Shown here in pieces: positions 24,301-34,450 of a stretch of 64,000 nucleotides of DNA (its first letter is position 1; the number at the start of each line of letters is the position of its first letter). The DNA comes from Undaria pinnatifida (taxonomy: Eukaryota > Sar > Phaeophyceae > Laminariales > Alariaceae). Position numbers and translations under genes: made by a program. Under the pieces are notes generated by a model, which made no database searches, was not told the DNA's origin, and saw only the letters and a list, made by a program, of their open reading frames with translations. The stretch spans positions 1,071,501-1,135,500 of the forward strand of contig JABAKD010000001.1 of the NCBI GenBank assembly GCA_012845835.1. The letters run 5' to 3'.

Positions 24301-27300
24301 TTGTTGTTGTCGTTTTGTGTCGTATTTGTGTCCAGGTGGGTGGGTGGGTGGGTGACGGGGTGGAGGTGCGGGTGGGGGTGGGGGTCGTTGGTGTTGGGTG
24401 GGTCGTAAAATAATGAAACACTCGTGCGCGGCATCAGTCATCGGTGGCGGGGTTGGGGTGGAGGTGGGGGTGGGGGTAGGGGGTTGGGGTGGCAAAAGTC
24501 GTGGGCGGTTTTGGACGGGGATGGGGGTGGGGGTGGGGGGAGGGGGTGGATGGGTGGGTGGGTGCTTTGGGTCGGTTGGTGGGTGGGTGGGTGGGCAGGA
24601 AGTTGTGTAATGCGAAAATCGCCTGCGGCATCATTCAGCGGGCTGGCGGGGGTGGGTCATGGGTAGCAGGTGGTGGATGCATAGCAGGTGGTGGGTGGTA
24701 TGTGTGGTGAGTGGTGGTGGTGGTAGGTGGTGGGTGAGTAGTAGGGGTGGCGGTGGTGGCAAAAATCGTGGGTGGTATTAACGGGGGCGGAGGCGGGGGC
24801 GGGGGGGGGGGGGACAAGGGCGATTCTATTTCGGCCGGCCCTAAGACAAATGGCAGGACCATGGGAATTAATATACACACACAAATATGAACGACGCACA
24901 ACCACGCAGTCATGGACAACAGACAGAGAACAAACATAAGCCCAAACGTACCTCAGCGTGACGGGTAAGCCGGCAATGTCCATCTGCACCTCCACCACAT
25001 CCCTCGTCGTTCCCGCCACGGGGCTCACGATGGCAGCAGGCCGCGCCGCCAGCAAATTCAACAGAGAACTCTTCCCGGCGTTGGGGGGTCCAACGATCGC
25101 GACCTTGACCCCAGACCTCACGATCTCTCCCCTACCCCCGTCCCTCAGATGGGCCTCTATTTCGGCTGCCAGGTTAGAAACTCGGGGCATTACAGCCGCG
25201 AACGCCGCGTCCCCGCCTACGTCTTCCTGCGCGTTTTGATCGAGGAGAATAGAGGGGAGGAGGGGATGGGGGATAGAGGAGGGGCGGGATAGGGGTTTGT
25301 GGGGGGGGGGCTCCTAATTCAATCGAGGGTGGGGCGGGCAACCCTTACCATACCCGAACTAAATGGGAGCGAGGGGAGGGGGGGGGGGGGCTCTTCATCC
25401 CCGAATTAAATTGGAGGTGAGGGACAAACTTCACCATTCCCGAGTTCAATTGGGGGCGAGGGGGTTGTCATCACCCCCCACTTCAACACGAGCTGGTTCC
25501 AGCGACAAACGTAAATTCCATCTCCGGGCTATAAAACGATGGATACACTGAAAAACACAACACTAAACATATGCACGTGACTGCATCAATGAGGGGGGCA
25601 CATCGGTGAAGCTACCGGCAGTTTTGGCGTGGGAAATGTCGTTCGCAAGATAAAGGGTTTGTTCGTATTACTTGGGCAGGCGTTTTTGCATAGGCATTTT
25701 TGCGGTCTATAGCAAAATCCAAATAATGTAGCCTTCAGGGCATAGATCGATCAATATGTCGAATAATTCGACGCTAGACATGTTGATATAATCGGATTAA
25801 CAAAGAGGAGCCGTCTGTCATACTTGCTTTGTTCTGCGAGCTGTACAAGGCCGAAATAAAAACGCCTGTCAAACTACTAGAACAATGTATCGAGCTCTTG
25901 GAAACCCTTAAGGAAACATGCGTTTCACGGGAATCACTTTAGCGCGATGGTTTTTGATCATTGGAAACAAAACTATATACGGTTGTTCTTCGTAACAGCA
26001 CAAAGGAAGGAATGAAGGGCCTGCCTCTCTTCCTCAAAACGTCATGAGATGTTTCAGGTCATCGAATAATCCCAAGATCAAGCAAAATACTACCTATGGA
26101 AATGAAAAAAAAGGCCCTTCATTTTTTTGTCTTCTTGCCATAACTGACAACCTTGACATTTTTCGTCCCCCATCTCTAAAAACCAGCAAGCTATGTTGCG
26201 AAGAGGAAATGTTTTGGATATCGCCAGAACCAACTCGTAAGGGGTGTGTGTCGTAAAAGGGCCGTGTATACTCATTTCATGCATAGCTGTAGTCCTAAGA
26301 CCATTGACCCTCGCATCCCTACTATGCCGGGACGGAGCACGTCGGGTTTTCACCGACCAGGCAGATATCGCGTGCACCAAGCGCAAAAGCGCGGTGAGGT
26401 GTTCGGCGAGCCATATGAAGGGCGAGCTGCATCTTACCAAGAACTACTTGCGAGGCGGACTTCCGCACCTTGTGCGTACTTTCTCGCATATCGGATGACA
26501 GGTTCAAATTAATACATTTGTTCATTCTGGTGTGGCCACTTTCAGAGACAGCAACGGGGACACTGTGCACCCGCCTCGTGGGCGTCTTACCACATGCACA
26601 CTACGTGATTTCATGCCCTCTACGAGGAGTCAAGGCTCTCCACTCCGCACAACACGATTTAACCCGACCGCCATCTCGGTTATCGCCAAAAAATGAAAAT
26701 CGAGACGAAAAAAGACGGTACCCTGGTGGTCTAGCTCACGCAGTGAGAAGCGTGTTTTACAGCGTCGTTGCCAACCGACGGAGGAGACCTCGCCACCCCC
26801 GAACGCATTTTTTGGCGGGATGCAAGCCTCTTCACCCCTAAATCTCGACGGGATGGGGGCGAGTGTGATCATATCATGCACGGCTTTAGTCCTTAGGATC
26901 ATAGACCCTCGTATCTTTGCATGGAGGAACGAAGCTCCTCGGGTTTCAAAGGGCCAGGAAGATATTGTTTGCACCAAGCGCGAAGCGGCGTGAGGTGCTC
27001 GGAGAGTCGCAGGGTGAGCTGCATCCTACTAATAACCGTTTGTAAAGGGGGGGGACGAACCTCATCATCCCCGAAATCAATGACGGCCTCTGCGTGCGCG
27101 AGGCACCCCTTGAGCTGATCCCGCCACGCTTCGTATTGGTCTCGCAGAGCCCCGCCCATCTGCTTTAGGGCCTGGTGGGTAGGCGGTGCACGTGCGCCAA
27201 GCGAGAAAAATCATACAAACGCATGATTAGATGCGCAGTGGGAGCAGCAAGAGCAGCAGCAGCAGTGTCAACGACAGCAGCAACGGAAGTAACACAGGCA

Positions 27301-30291
27301 ACAGAAGCAGCAGTAGCGGTGGCAGAAGCAGCAACAGCAGCAGAAGCAACAGCAGCAGAAGCAACAGCAGCAGAAGCAGCAGCAGCAGAAGCAACAACAG
27401 AAGCAACAACAGAAGCAGCTACAGAAGTAACATCAGCAGTGGCAAAAACAGCAACATAAGTTCAACAACAACGAGGCACAGCAGCAGCAGCAACAACGCG
27501 ATCAGCAGCAGCGTACGCAGTTAAAGTAGCGGCCACCTAAGCACAAGTAGCACCAGCACCAGCAAAACCAGCAACACAACCGGCAGAATAACTAACACCA
27601 GACGTAGCAGCAGAAGCAGCGGCTGCGGCACGCGTCAACCTCGTCCGGGCGGAACTTAATTGTGTTCCTTCCCGTGCCCGTTCCTCATTATTTGCCTTCC
27701 CCCCCCCCCCGCGCGCGCGCCTCCTTCGCTCTCACTCTCGCTTCCCCTTTCCTTCTCCCTTCAATTTGAGCACAAACAACCTACTTCACCAGATAGACAG
27801 TGGCCACAGACGGCCACACAAGAAGGCGATAAGGCAAGCAAATAGTGTAATGTGGTTTATGGAAGAAACGCAGTGAGCGCCCAAACGTTGGAAGCGTCTC
27901 TATTTGGAGAAAGAACGGTGATCCGTCTCGAAAGGGATGCGTGGTCAATGGTCAGATGACCAAGGCAAGCAATTAATGCCCCCCCCCCCCATTTGGAAGC
28001 AGTCCCGGAGTGGTGCGAAATGGACACGACCTTTCTCTGGATTCCTGCTAATCAATGTTTCAGATCTGCTTTTCCTGGTATGTAGTCACGTACTTCGCCC
28101 GTTCAAGGGAGTAAACCCGAAGTTTTCCACAGCGTAAACTACATACCTATTGTAAATTAACGTTTCAGACCTGTTTTCTCTGAGCCGACGTATCCGCGGC
28201 GATAAGATCCGCCAACCCCTCCACGCCAGTCAAGTCCATGCGTCCGTTACCGTATGCCCTTTCCGTGAACTCCCCTCGCTCCGCCATGCGCACGCCCATC
28301 GTACCCATGCCTCCCAGGGCGTCTAGAACACCGTTGATCACGGCGCGGCTGCCGTGGGTATGCAATTCTACAGTGTCCTCCCCCGTGAAGCTGTTTCAAG
28401 AATGTTGTCGTTGTTGTTTTTGTTGCGGAGGAGGCGGGCACGGGGGGCGGGCGGGGGGCGGGGGGGGGGCGACTGTTGGTAAAAATGGGGCTGGGTGTAG
28501 ACTCCTTAAGGCAGAAGATCTAACAATGTGGCCGCCCGGATCTTGGAGAGCAATTTTTACGCTCTCTCATTGGCCGAGGGCTATGTGGTGGTCCGCAGAT
28601 CGGAATAATAAATACATTTCCAAAAGCGGCGCAGCCGCGTTTCTCGCCCATTTCTGGCCCGTTTTGGGTCCGGCTTGGGGTCAGGGCTAGGGTTATGGGG
28701 TTAGGGTTAGGGGGTGGGTTGGGTCTACGCCCGTACCTCTATCCGACCAGGAAGTGCTTTCTGCTCGCAAACGTGAACAGCCCACCGCTCCAAAGATCCG
28801 GGCGGCCAACTTGTTAGGTGAGCTCCCTTAAGGCTCCGCGGCTGCCAGACTCTCTCCACCTTGCTCAACGTCTCAAGCTCAACAAAGGCATCAACATCCC
28901 CAGCAATCTGCCAAAGCAAGCTAAACCCCAACAAAAAAAATAACAACCAAACAACCGAACCAAGCCAACCAAAACCAAAAACAACACCAAAAACAACACC
29001 AAACCCAACCCTACCAAACCAAACCAAACCAAACCAAACCAAACCAAACAACACCAAACCAAACCAAACCAAACTGAACCAAACCAAACCAAACCGAACC
29101 AAACCAAACCAAACCAAACAAAAACAAACCAAACCAAACCAAACCAAACCAAACCAAACCAAACCAAACCAAACCAAACCAAACCAAACCAAACCAAAAG
29201 CAAAAGCAAACCAAACCACACCACACCACACCACACCAATCTAACCTCCGCGGCCCAGGCATCCACAGCACGAGAGCCTCGTCCAGCAAATCTCTTGCCA
29301 CCGGGTCGTACAGGCGCCTTACCACCGCACGTCTTGGAGCTGGAAACGGAGGCGAAGGATGCCGGGGACGATTGGTTTCTTTTCCCTGCCTCGCATCCGC
29401 CTCGGCCGTGCCCTCTGAAGGGGATATGGTGGAGGCGGCGGCAGCGGCTTGGGGAGTGGCAGTTAGAGCTTCAAGGACGTGCTTGGAACGTGGGCCTGAT
29501 ATGCGTACAACGGCTACCCCCGCGGGTCCAGCATTGCCCGTCGATAGAGCAAATATCGTGTCCTCGGAGGAAGAGGAGGAGGAGGAGGAGGACGCTGTTA
29601 GTGCTGCTGCTGATGTTGATGAGAATGGTGATGTTGACGCTAAAGCCGATGATACTGTTGATGGTCCCGCTTTGAATACTGTCGCCAATGCTGATGACGC
29701 TGTTGATGCTCCTCCTTTGAATGCTGCTGCTGATGACAATGATGATGACGATCTTCTGAATGCTGGTGCTGTTGAGAATGGTCCTGTGAGCGCTGATGTT
29801 GCTCGTAATGCTGATGGTGATGTTTTCGGCGATGCTAATGCTGATGCAGTGAAATGTGGTGGTGGTGCTTCTCCTGCTGCTCCTACTGCTCCTGCTGCTG
29901 AAGCATTCGCTCGGCACACGAGCTTGCCGCTAGTACCACCAGTGCGTCGATCTGGCTGCGCCATGCTGCTGCTCCGGTGGTGGCGGCGGCAATAGTACGC
30001 CTGACTGTTCATCTCTCCGAGATGCAAAGAACTTGTGCGTCGTCTTAATGCTGTCGACGACGTCAACGCTACGCGGTGGCTTGCCGACATCGTCATCACA
30101 ATTGCCTGTTTCCGGCTCATGACGCCGCCGCTGACAGCAGCAGCCGACGTCGTTGCAGTTGTCCTCTGCCTTGTTGTCGGCGGTTGTGCAGAAATACCCA
30201 AGCTCCTCACGAAACAATCCACTCCCACCAGTAACAACAGCACCACCAGCAGTGGTAGCACTAATCCCAGCGAACCGGAGGGTACTGGCAT
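21341..30291 (-). CDS. mnmE: Organellar tRNA modification GTPase MnmE (GTPBP3/MSS1 type), 7 exons
   Basis: Exons in transcript order: 30291-29246, 28390-28171, 27171-27061, 25226-24952, 24294-24089, 22614-22185, 21530-21341. They total 2478 nt (825 aa) with agreeing phases. MnmE with MnmG adds the 5-carboxymethylaminomethyl-type group to wobble uridine of certain organellar tRNAs. The N-terminal folate-binding domain begins near residue 240 ([18 protein letters not shown]) and continues with [14 protein letters not shown] and [15 protein letters not shown]. The G domain has G1 [10 protein letters not shown]2 GTTRD, G3 DTAG and G4 NKAD. The protein ends FCIGK, the conserved C-terminal cysteine motif. 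Two oddities: a 240-residue Ser/Ala-rich extension beginning with a signal-peptide-like hydrophobic segment, and an Ala/Gly/Glu-rich insert of about 70 residues after NKAD. Confidence 0.95.
21821..21847. repeat. 27-base G homopolymer
   Basis: An uninterrupted G run on the plus strand (C on the mnmE sense strand) in intron 6, directly beside the partial exon 7 copy. Its true length is uncertain because such runs are prone to sequencing error. Confidence 0.9.
21847..21893 (-). pseudogene. mnmE: Partial duplicate of the start of mnmE exon 7
   Basis: Read on the minus strand, AGACGTCGGTGTGGAGATCA continuing to AAGCGTGTCTCCCAGCGC aligns without gaps to the 3' splice site and first 40 bases of exon 7 (AGACGTCGACATCGGCAGCA, GGCGTGTCTTCTGGCGC). 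By eye about 30 of 43 positions match, including AGACGTCG and GCGTGTCT. It lies in intron 6, about 320 bp before the real exon. Confidence 0.55.
22739..22936. mobile_element. MITE-2 copy in mnmE intron 5
   Basis: About 198 bp with inverted ends TACAGTAGGGGAAGGGTTCC and TTACTGGGGAGGGGCTACTG. It shares GGCGGCTTCCCCCAATAAGG and TTGCTCTGGCACAGCACACC with copies at 48321-48520 and 52936-53138. Confidence 0.8.
23841..24001 (+). repeat. R5 repeat copy in mnmE intron 5
   Basis: Contains TGAGCGCCCAAACGTTG, CCGCCTCGAAAGGGATGCGT and AAGGCAAGCAA, as in the copy at 9623-9845. Confidence 0.75.
24340..24830. repeat. GGGT/GGTGGG-rich tract in mnmE intron 4
   Basis: About 490 bp of GGGTGGGTGG and GGTGGGGGTG-type sequence on the plus strand, C-rich on the mnmE sense strand. 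Pro/Thr/His-rich frames across it are artefacts. It ends about 45 bp before the acceptor of mnmE exon 5. Confidence 0.9.
26240..27058. repeat. Direct repeat pair of about 210 bp in mnmE intron 3
   Basis: Blocks at about 26240-26470 and 26860-27058 share CCTAAGACCATTGACCCTCG-like, ATATCGTGTGCACCAAGCGC-like and GGTGAGCTGCATC segments. The second copy reaches the exon 3 donor at 27060. The function of the repeat is unknown. Confidence 0.65.
27230..27520. repeat. (CAGCAG/CAACAG)n tract in mnmE intron 2
   Basis: About 290 bp of AGC/AAC trinucleotides. It is intronic, between mnmE exons 2 and 3, so the apparent Ser/Asn, Ala/Thr and Leu frames are not coding. Confidence 0.85.
27793..27983 (+). repeat. 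R5 repeat copy in mnmE intron 2
   Basis: Contains CAGTGGCCACAG, GAGCGCCCAAACGTTGGAAG, CTCGAAAGGGATGCGTGGTC and AAGGCAAGCAA, ending in a C homopolymer. Confidence 0.75.
28502..28835. mobile_element. MITE-4, about 334 bp, in mnmE intron 1
   Basis: Long inverted termini: CTTAAGGCAGAAGATCTAAC with GGCCGCCCGGATCTTGGAG on the left, and GATCCGGGCGGCCAACTTGT with TTAGGTGAGCTCCCTTAAGG on the right. The interior has AAAGCGGCGCAGCCGCG and a short telomere-like GGGTTAGGGTTAGGG. Interior sequence recurs at 47720-47905. Confidence 0.75.
28985..29240 (-). repeat. (AACCA)n / (TTTGG)n pentamer array in mnmE intron 1
   Basis: On the mnmE sense strand this is a G/T array (TGTGG, then TTTGG) beginning about 5-10 bases after the exon 1 donor GTTAGA at 29245. 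It runs about 250 bp. Confidence 0.95.
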
Positions 30292-30499
30292 CTCTACCGC
30301 TGGCAAACCAAGCTCGAACGTTTGAAAGGTTCTCCGCGGCTGGGGGTTTGCGGTGGAAACAGAAAACGCGAAAAAGGGTTTCCAATGAACTTTGCCGATA
30401 TTATTACATAGGGGATGAGAGCTGATCTGGTGCCGTCAAATTCTGTCCCAGCGCAATGGCGCAGCAAGCAGCCAGCATCGCCAAGACAGCTGCCGCACC
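30292..30499. promoter_or_regulatory. Possible bidirectional promoter between divergent starts
   Basis: Only 208 bp separates the mnmE start codon (minus strand) from the candidate ATG at 30500 (plus strand). I recognise no specific motif. The call rests on the divergent arrangement and depends on the 30500 gene being real. Confidence 0.3.
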
Positions 30500-30610
30500 A
30501 TGGAGCTAGAAGTGGATACGTGGCGCCTGGATGAGCCCAAGATCCAGCGCGGGTGGAGCGATTCGTCTACATGGGACTGGGCTGAGAGCGGTGGCGGGTG
30601 GGACGCAGAG
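30500..30610 (+). CDS. Candidate first exon of an unknown Trp/Asp-rich protein
   Basis: ATG at 30500 opens 37 codons rich in Trp, Asp and Glu (VDTWRLDEPK, TWDWAESGGGWDAE), with GC-rich third positions like the confirmed exons. They end at a good donor, GCAGAG|GTGACG. The frame stays open to 30889, but the later part looks less coding. I recognise no family and cannot place a following exon. It may be a short gene or a chance frame. Confidence 0.35.
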
Positions 30611-31979
30611 GTGACGCCTATCCCGATGCACGAAACGACGAAAAACATCATGGCGTCAGCATTTTACGAGTATCATAGCATTGCGGTTGCGACGAGACCA
30701 ATCTTCTGTTCTTCTCTCCTAGATATCACACACAGTAGCAGCATCATGCGTGATATACTCCGAAGCTTTGTACGTAGGACTTCGAAACTGGCCCCATGCA
30801 GCATAGTGCGAATGTACGGGCTGGGACGTAGCTTTGGTTGTCTATTGCATGTTGGCAACCTCTCGTTTCTGGCGGTGGTTCTGGGCTAGGATAAGGGGAT
30901 CGGAAGTGATACCAGCAGGTAGCCGACACGTTGGTCTTGCTTCTTCTGCCTGCTTATTTGCGCGGCCTGCCTGGCAAGGCCTGCCGGGCAAGGCCTGCCT
31001 GGCAAGGCTTGGCAATCCCAGCAAGTCGCACGCCCGACAGTTTGTGTGTGTGTTTCTGTCGTCGAGAAGACGAGTCGTGCACACAGCAGAACTACTACTG
31101 CTGTGTATTTGCAGATACCCCTCCTGTGCATACCAGGTTCCATACTATTTATTGGCACCAGGCACTCTGTACCTGGTAAAATAATGCGTACCTACGGCAC
31201 TACCCGTGACAGAAGAGCAAGAGAGGGATGGCGTCGGCCGTATGATCCACGTGCAGCGTGCAGCAGCAGTGCCGCTGCACTCGTTGCTATGGCTATCTGT
31301 CCGGCTGTCTAGTCTCTTTAAGCCACGAGTACGCTCCAGCGCTTTTTGTGTTGTCTAGTAGGCTCCTGTTTTATCGTGATCATCAGGACATCCCGAGAGG
31401 ACCTCAGGCGTTGCGCAGCCAGCCACAGGCCCGATTGCATGCAGGCATGCAACCTGGCAGGGCCAGTACTTGTCAAAGGCATGCTTGCAGGCAAAGGAAG
31501 AGCTTGATTATTTGATTGGTTGATTGATTTACTTGCCTGTTCCGATGTTGGCTGCGATCGTCTATCTGGCGTTCAACCAAACTGCCTGTGCCATAATTGG
31601 TTGATGGTTGATTGATTGTGTCTGTAGTCTGTAGTCCCTCTACGGATAGTGCCGGTTTTGCCAGCCGGGAATACCGGCACTACTTTACGTAGCCGCTACC
31701 GGCGCTACTGCGCATACTGCCACTACTGCGGGTTCCCATCTGTGGTCTTTGCCAAGTGCCAAGCGATTTCACAGGCACTATTAATAGTAGCGAGCAACCA
31801 GCACTTCGTACTCGTCCGGCGCTATAGAGTGACCACTACTGCATCAGTGCGATCAAATATCCTGCCAGGATAGTATACGTTCCTCCAAAACAGCTAACGT
31901 TTCGAATGGTGCATAACATACTTGGTCGTACCCAAGCAGTATACTGGCTACTGGGTACACTGCCAGTATACTGGGGCAG

Positions 31980-32490
31980 TACCAGTACTGATGTATACTC
32001 TCGGGCTGACGGTACTCGCAGCAGCACGACGGCGTCCAAAACACCTGGTACTGAGAATGCCCGAGTACTCGCATTATCAAGAGCCTGGAAATACCTGGTG
32101 GACCTCAATACTCGCTGCATCAAACGTCAAAAAATACTGGATGATAGTAGCCCAGCACTCGCAAAATCAAACCCTCAAAGTACGGCACACCTGGTATACT
32201 TCGAAGTAGCTCAGTACTCGCAGTATCAAACCTCGAAAAAAATGCTTTTAACCCCCAGCACTCGCAGTAAAAAATCACGAAATTGCGATTATACTAAGCC
32301 AGTTGTACGATACTAGCCCAGCACCTGGGCAGAGTGTTGAACCCCGTAACTACTAAATACATGTAATACAAGCATGGCCCAGTTACTCGGCAGTAGTAAA
32401 CGTCGAAACTATTGCGTACGTTCCAGTGCTCGCAGTATCACGCCCCTCTGAATACTCTGTATAGCCCTATACTCGCAATATCAAATCACT
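31980..32490. repeat. Degenerate minisatellite, CTCGCAGTATCAAAC core
   Basis: ACTCGCAGTATCAAACCTCG-like units of roughly 60 bp recur at least seven times with substitutions. The region from 30611 to 31980 shows no supportable gene; it has a short CTGCCTGGCAAGGC repeat near 30970. Confidence 0.65.
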
Positions 32491-32954
32491 ACTGTGCTAA
32501 ATGTTGATCAGTACCTCCAGCATTGACCTCCAAATATACTGTACTGGTAGTGGGAGATGCTACAGTTACGAATATCGTGGAGTTGTGTACGAGTGCTCTA
32601 TGCTATAACGGGTACGGTATAAACAGCTGGTGAATTCCACAGCTGTCAGACTGTGTCCCCCCCAAAGCCGGTTATATAATTTCCATGCGCAGAGTGATTG
32701 AAGACTGGACGCCTTTTGGATCACTTCGTTCACCCTGGTACCATGTAGCGTGCACTAACGGGAATCGCCGACCTATATTATACCCTTCATGAGGACACAG
32801 GACATACACACCCCGTAACACGCGCGGTCCGATTTTCACACGCAGCTTGCATACTCGTCTATATATATGCGTGTTATATTATTTTTGACGAACTCCTCGA
32901 TCTCACAACGCTGTCGTGTATTTTTAATCATCACTAAAAAATAGGCTCCGCGTG

Positions 32955-33485
32955 TGTGTGACTTTCGCCGGCACACACGTTCCGAGAAGGAGTGAAGGGG
33001 TTGAGAGGTAGAGAAGACGGGTGGGAGATCCATCTATGGCAACGCTTGCCGTGGGTGTTACGGTAAAATACGATAATGCCGAGTGTTGGGAAGTCAACGG
33101 CAGACATGGCCCGGGAATGGGAGGAGGACCTTGAAGAAGGTAAATCGCCAAGTGCCATCCTTCATCACAGTTGATGCCGTCGACAATGTAATGGCGAGGT
33201 TCATGACGACACGCACGTATGTTATACTTCGCAAAAAACAACGCGAAGGAAGTGCAAACGGTAACCCCTAGGCTGTCGCCGGCACGCATGATCCGGGAAG
33301 GAGTGAACGGGTAAAAAGGAAGGGCAGGGGATATCATTGTTTTTGGGGTAGAGATGATGGGCGGGAGATATTCCCGTTACAATTGTTGTCGCGGCTGCTG
33401 GGGGTATAAATACGTTGCGAAGTGTTGGAACATCGACGGCACATATGCTCCAGGAATGGGAGAGGGTTGAACAGGTCAATCGAGA
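32955..33485. repeat. Tandem duplication, about 300-bp unit, two copies
   Basis: Shared blocks in order are GCCGGCACACACG/GCCGGCACGCATG, GGGAAGGAGTGAA, GGGCGGGAGAT, GTGTTGGAA and GGGAATGGGAG. Confidence 0.65.
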
Positions 33486-33589
33486 GGCGTCATTAGATCA
33501 CAAATGATATCAATGTTAGTTAATGTATTACTTGGCAAATAATTATGGCATACTCACACAAATATCCGCAAGAATAATGCTTTCTTCGT

Positions 33590-34450
33590 GCACCGCTTTG
33601 GTCAAAATCACACAAATAAAACATATCTGGTATATAGAAAATCACCCGAAATAACTTTTATCTGCACGGATTTCACACAAAAATTGTTCAAAATGCACGA
33701 ACTCTCCAAAAAAACACAGGCATAAAATCGCGCGAAATCACTTAAAATCCGACAAATTTGTACCCTACATTTACAAATATAACAAAAAGCTCACAAACCA
33801 TAATCGTTTCCGCCACTGATGAAAAATGTAGATATAAACCAAACGTAAGCACGACGGCACCAAATTGTTTTCGTGGAATCAAACAAGATAGCTTTAAAAA
33901 ATGCACGAAATCAGTCAGATTCACACGGAAATCGCACTTAAACCGGCACAAAACCTTACAAAATCTCCACCACATCGGACGAAAGCAGATGATGTATTTT
34001 GAAACATGAAAACCTCAACAAAACTCATGTTCATATAATACCGCAGAATATTGCAAAAAATCGAACGAAACTACTCAAAATCTGACGAAATCTCATTAAC
34101 ATTGCCCTTGAAACAAAAATTCACAAACGGTAACGATGTCCCCGACCTAATGTTTTCCCTGCAATAGATATGCAAACCCCGACGTATGAGAACGGCGCCA
34201 ATAATCTTGTTCTTGAGCACCGTTTTGATCGAAAGCACGCAAAAAGCAAACAAAATCATATGAAACCCATGAGATTTACACAGAAATCGCACTAAAGTTG
34301 CACAAGACCTTATTAAACCTCCACAAAATCAGACGAGGGCACACGAAATCTTACGAAGTCATTTAACATTATTAAAACACCATACAAAATCGCAGTCAAT
34401 CGCTGAAAATCGTTCGAAATTTCCTATAATCCAACGAAATCGCTCTACGA
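33590..34450. repeat. AT-rich tract with recurring CGAAATC/CACAAAATC units
   Basis: About 860 bp is clearly more AT-rich than its surroundings and carries many short units such as AAAATCGCACGAAATC and CCGACGAAATC at irregular spacing. I see no gene in it. The flanking stretch 34450-37500 also has no supportable gene, only a weak direct repeat (CCCGCGGTGTTGCC near 35428 and 35559). Confidence 0.55.

Noticed and set aside
27227-27524. CAG/CAA tract as a coding poly-Ser/Ala or Leu region
   Set aside because: It lies between mnmE exons 2 and 3, whose boundaries are fixed by conserved sequence.
28685-28720. Telomere-like GGGTTAGGGTTAGGG as an interstitial telomere
   Set aside because: Only about two clean repeats, inside MITE-4 sequence that recurs at 47720 without them. 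Too short to indicate a chromosome end or fusion.
28725-29266. Trp-Phe-Gly-Leu-Val repeat ORF appended to mnmE exon 1
   Set aside because: The real exon ends at the donor at 29245, shown by the phase-perfect join to [11 protein letters not shown] in exon 2. The repeat is intronic (TTTGG)n.
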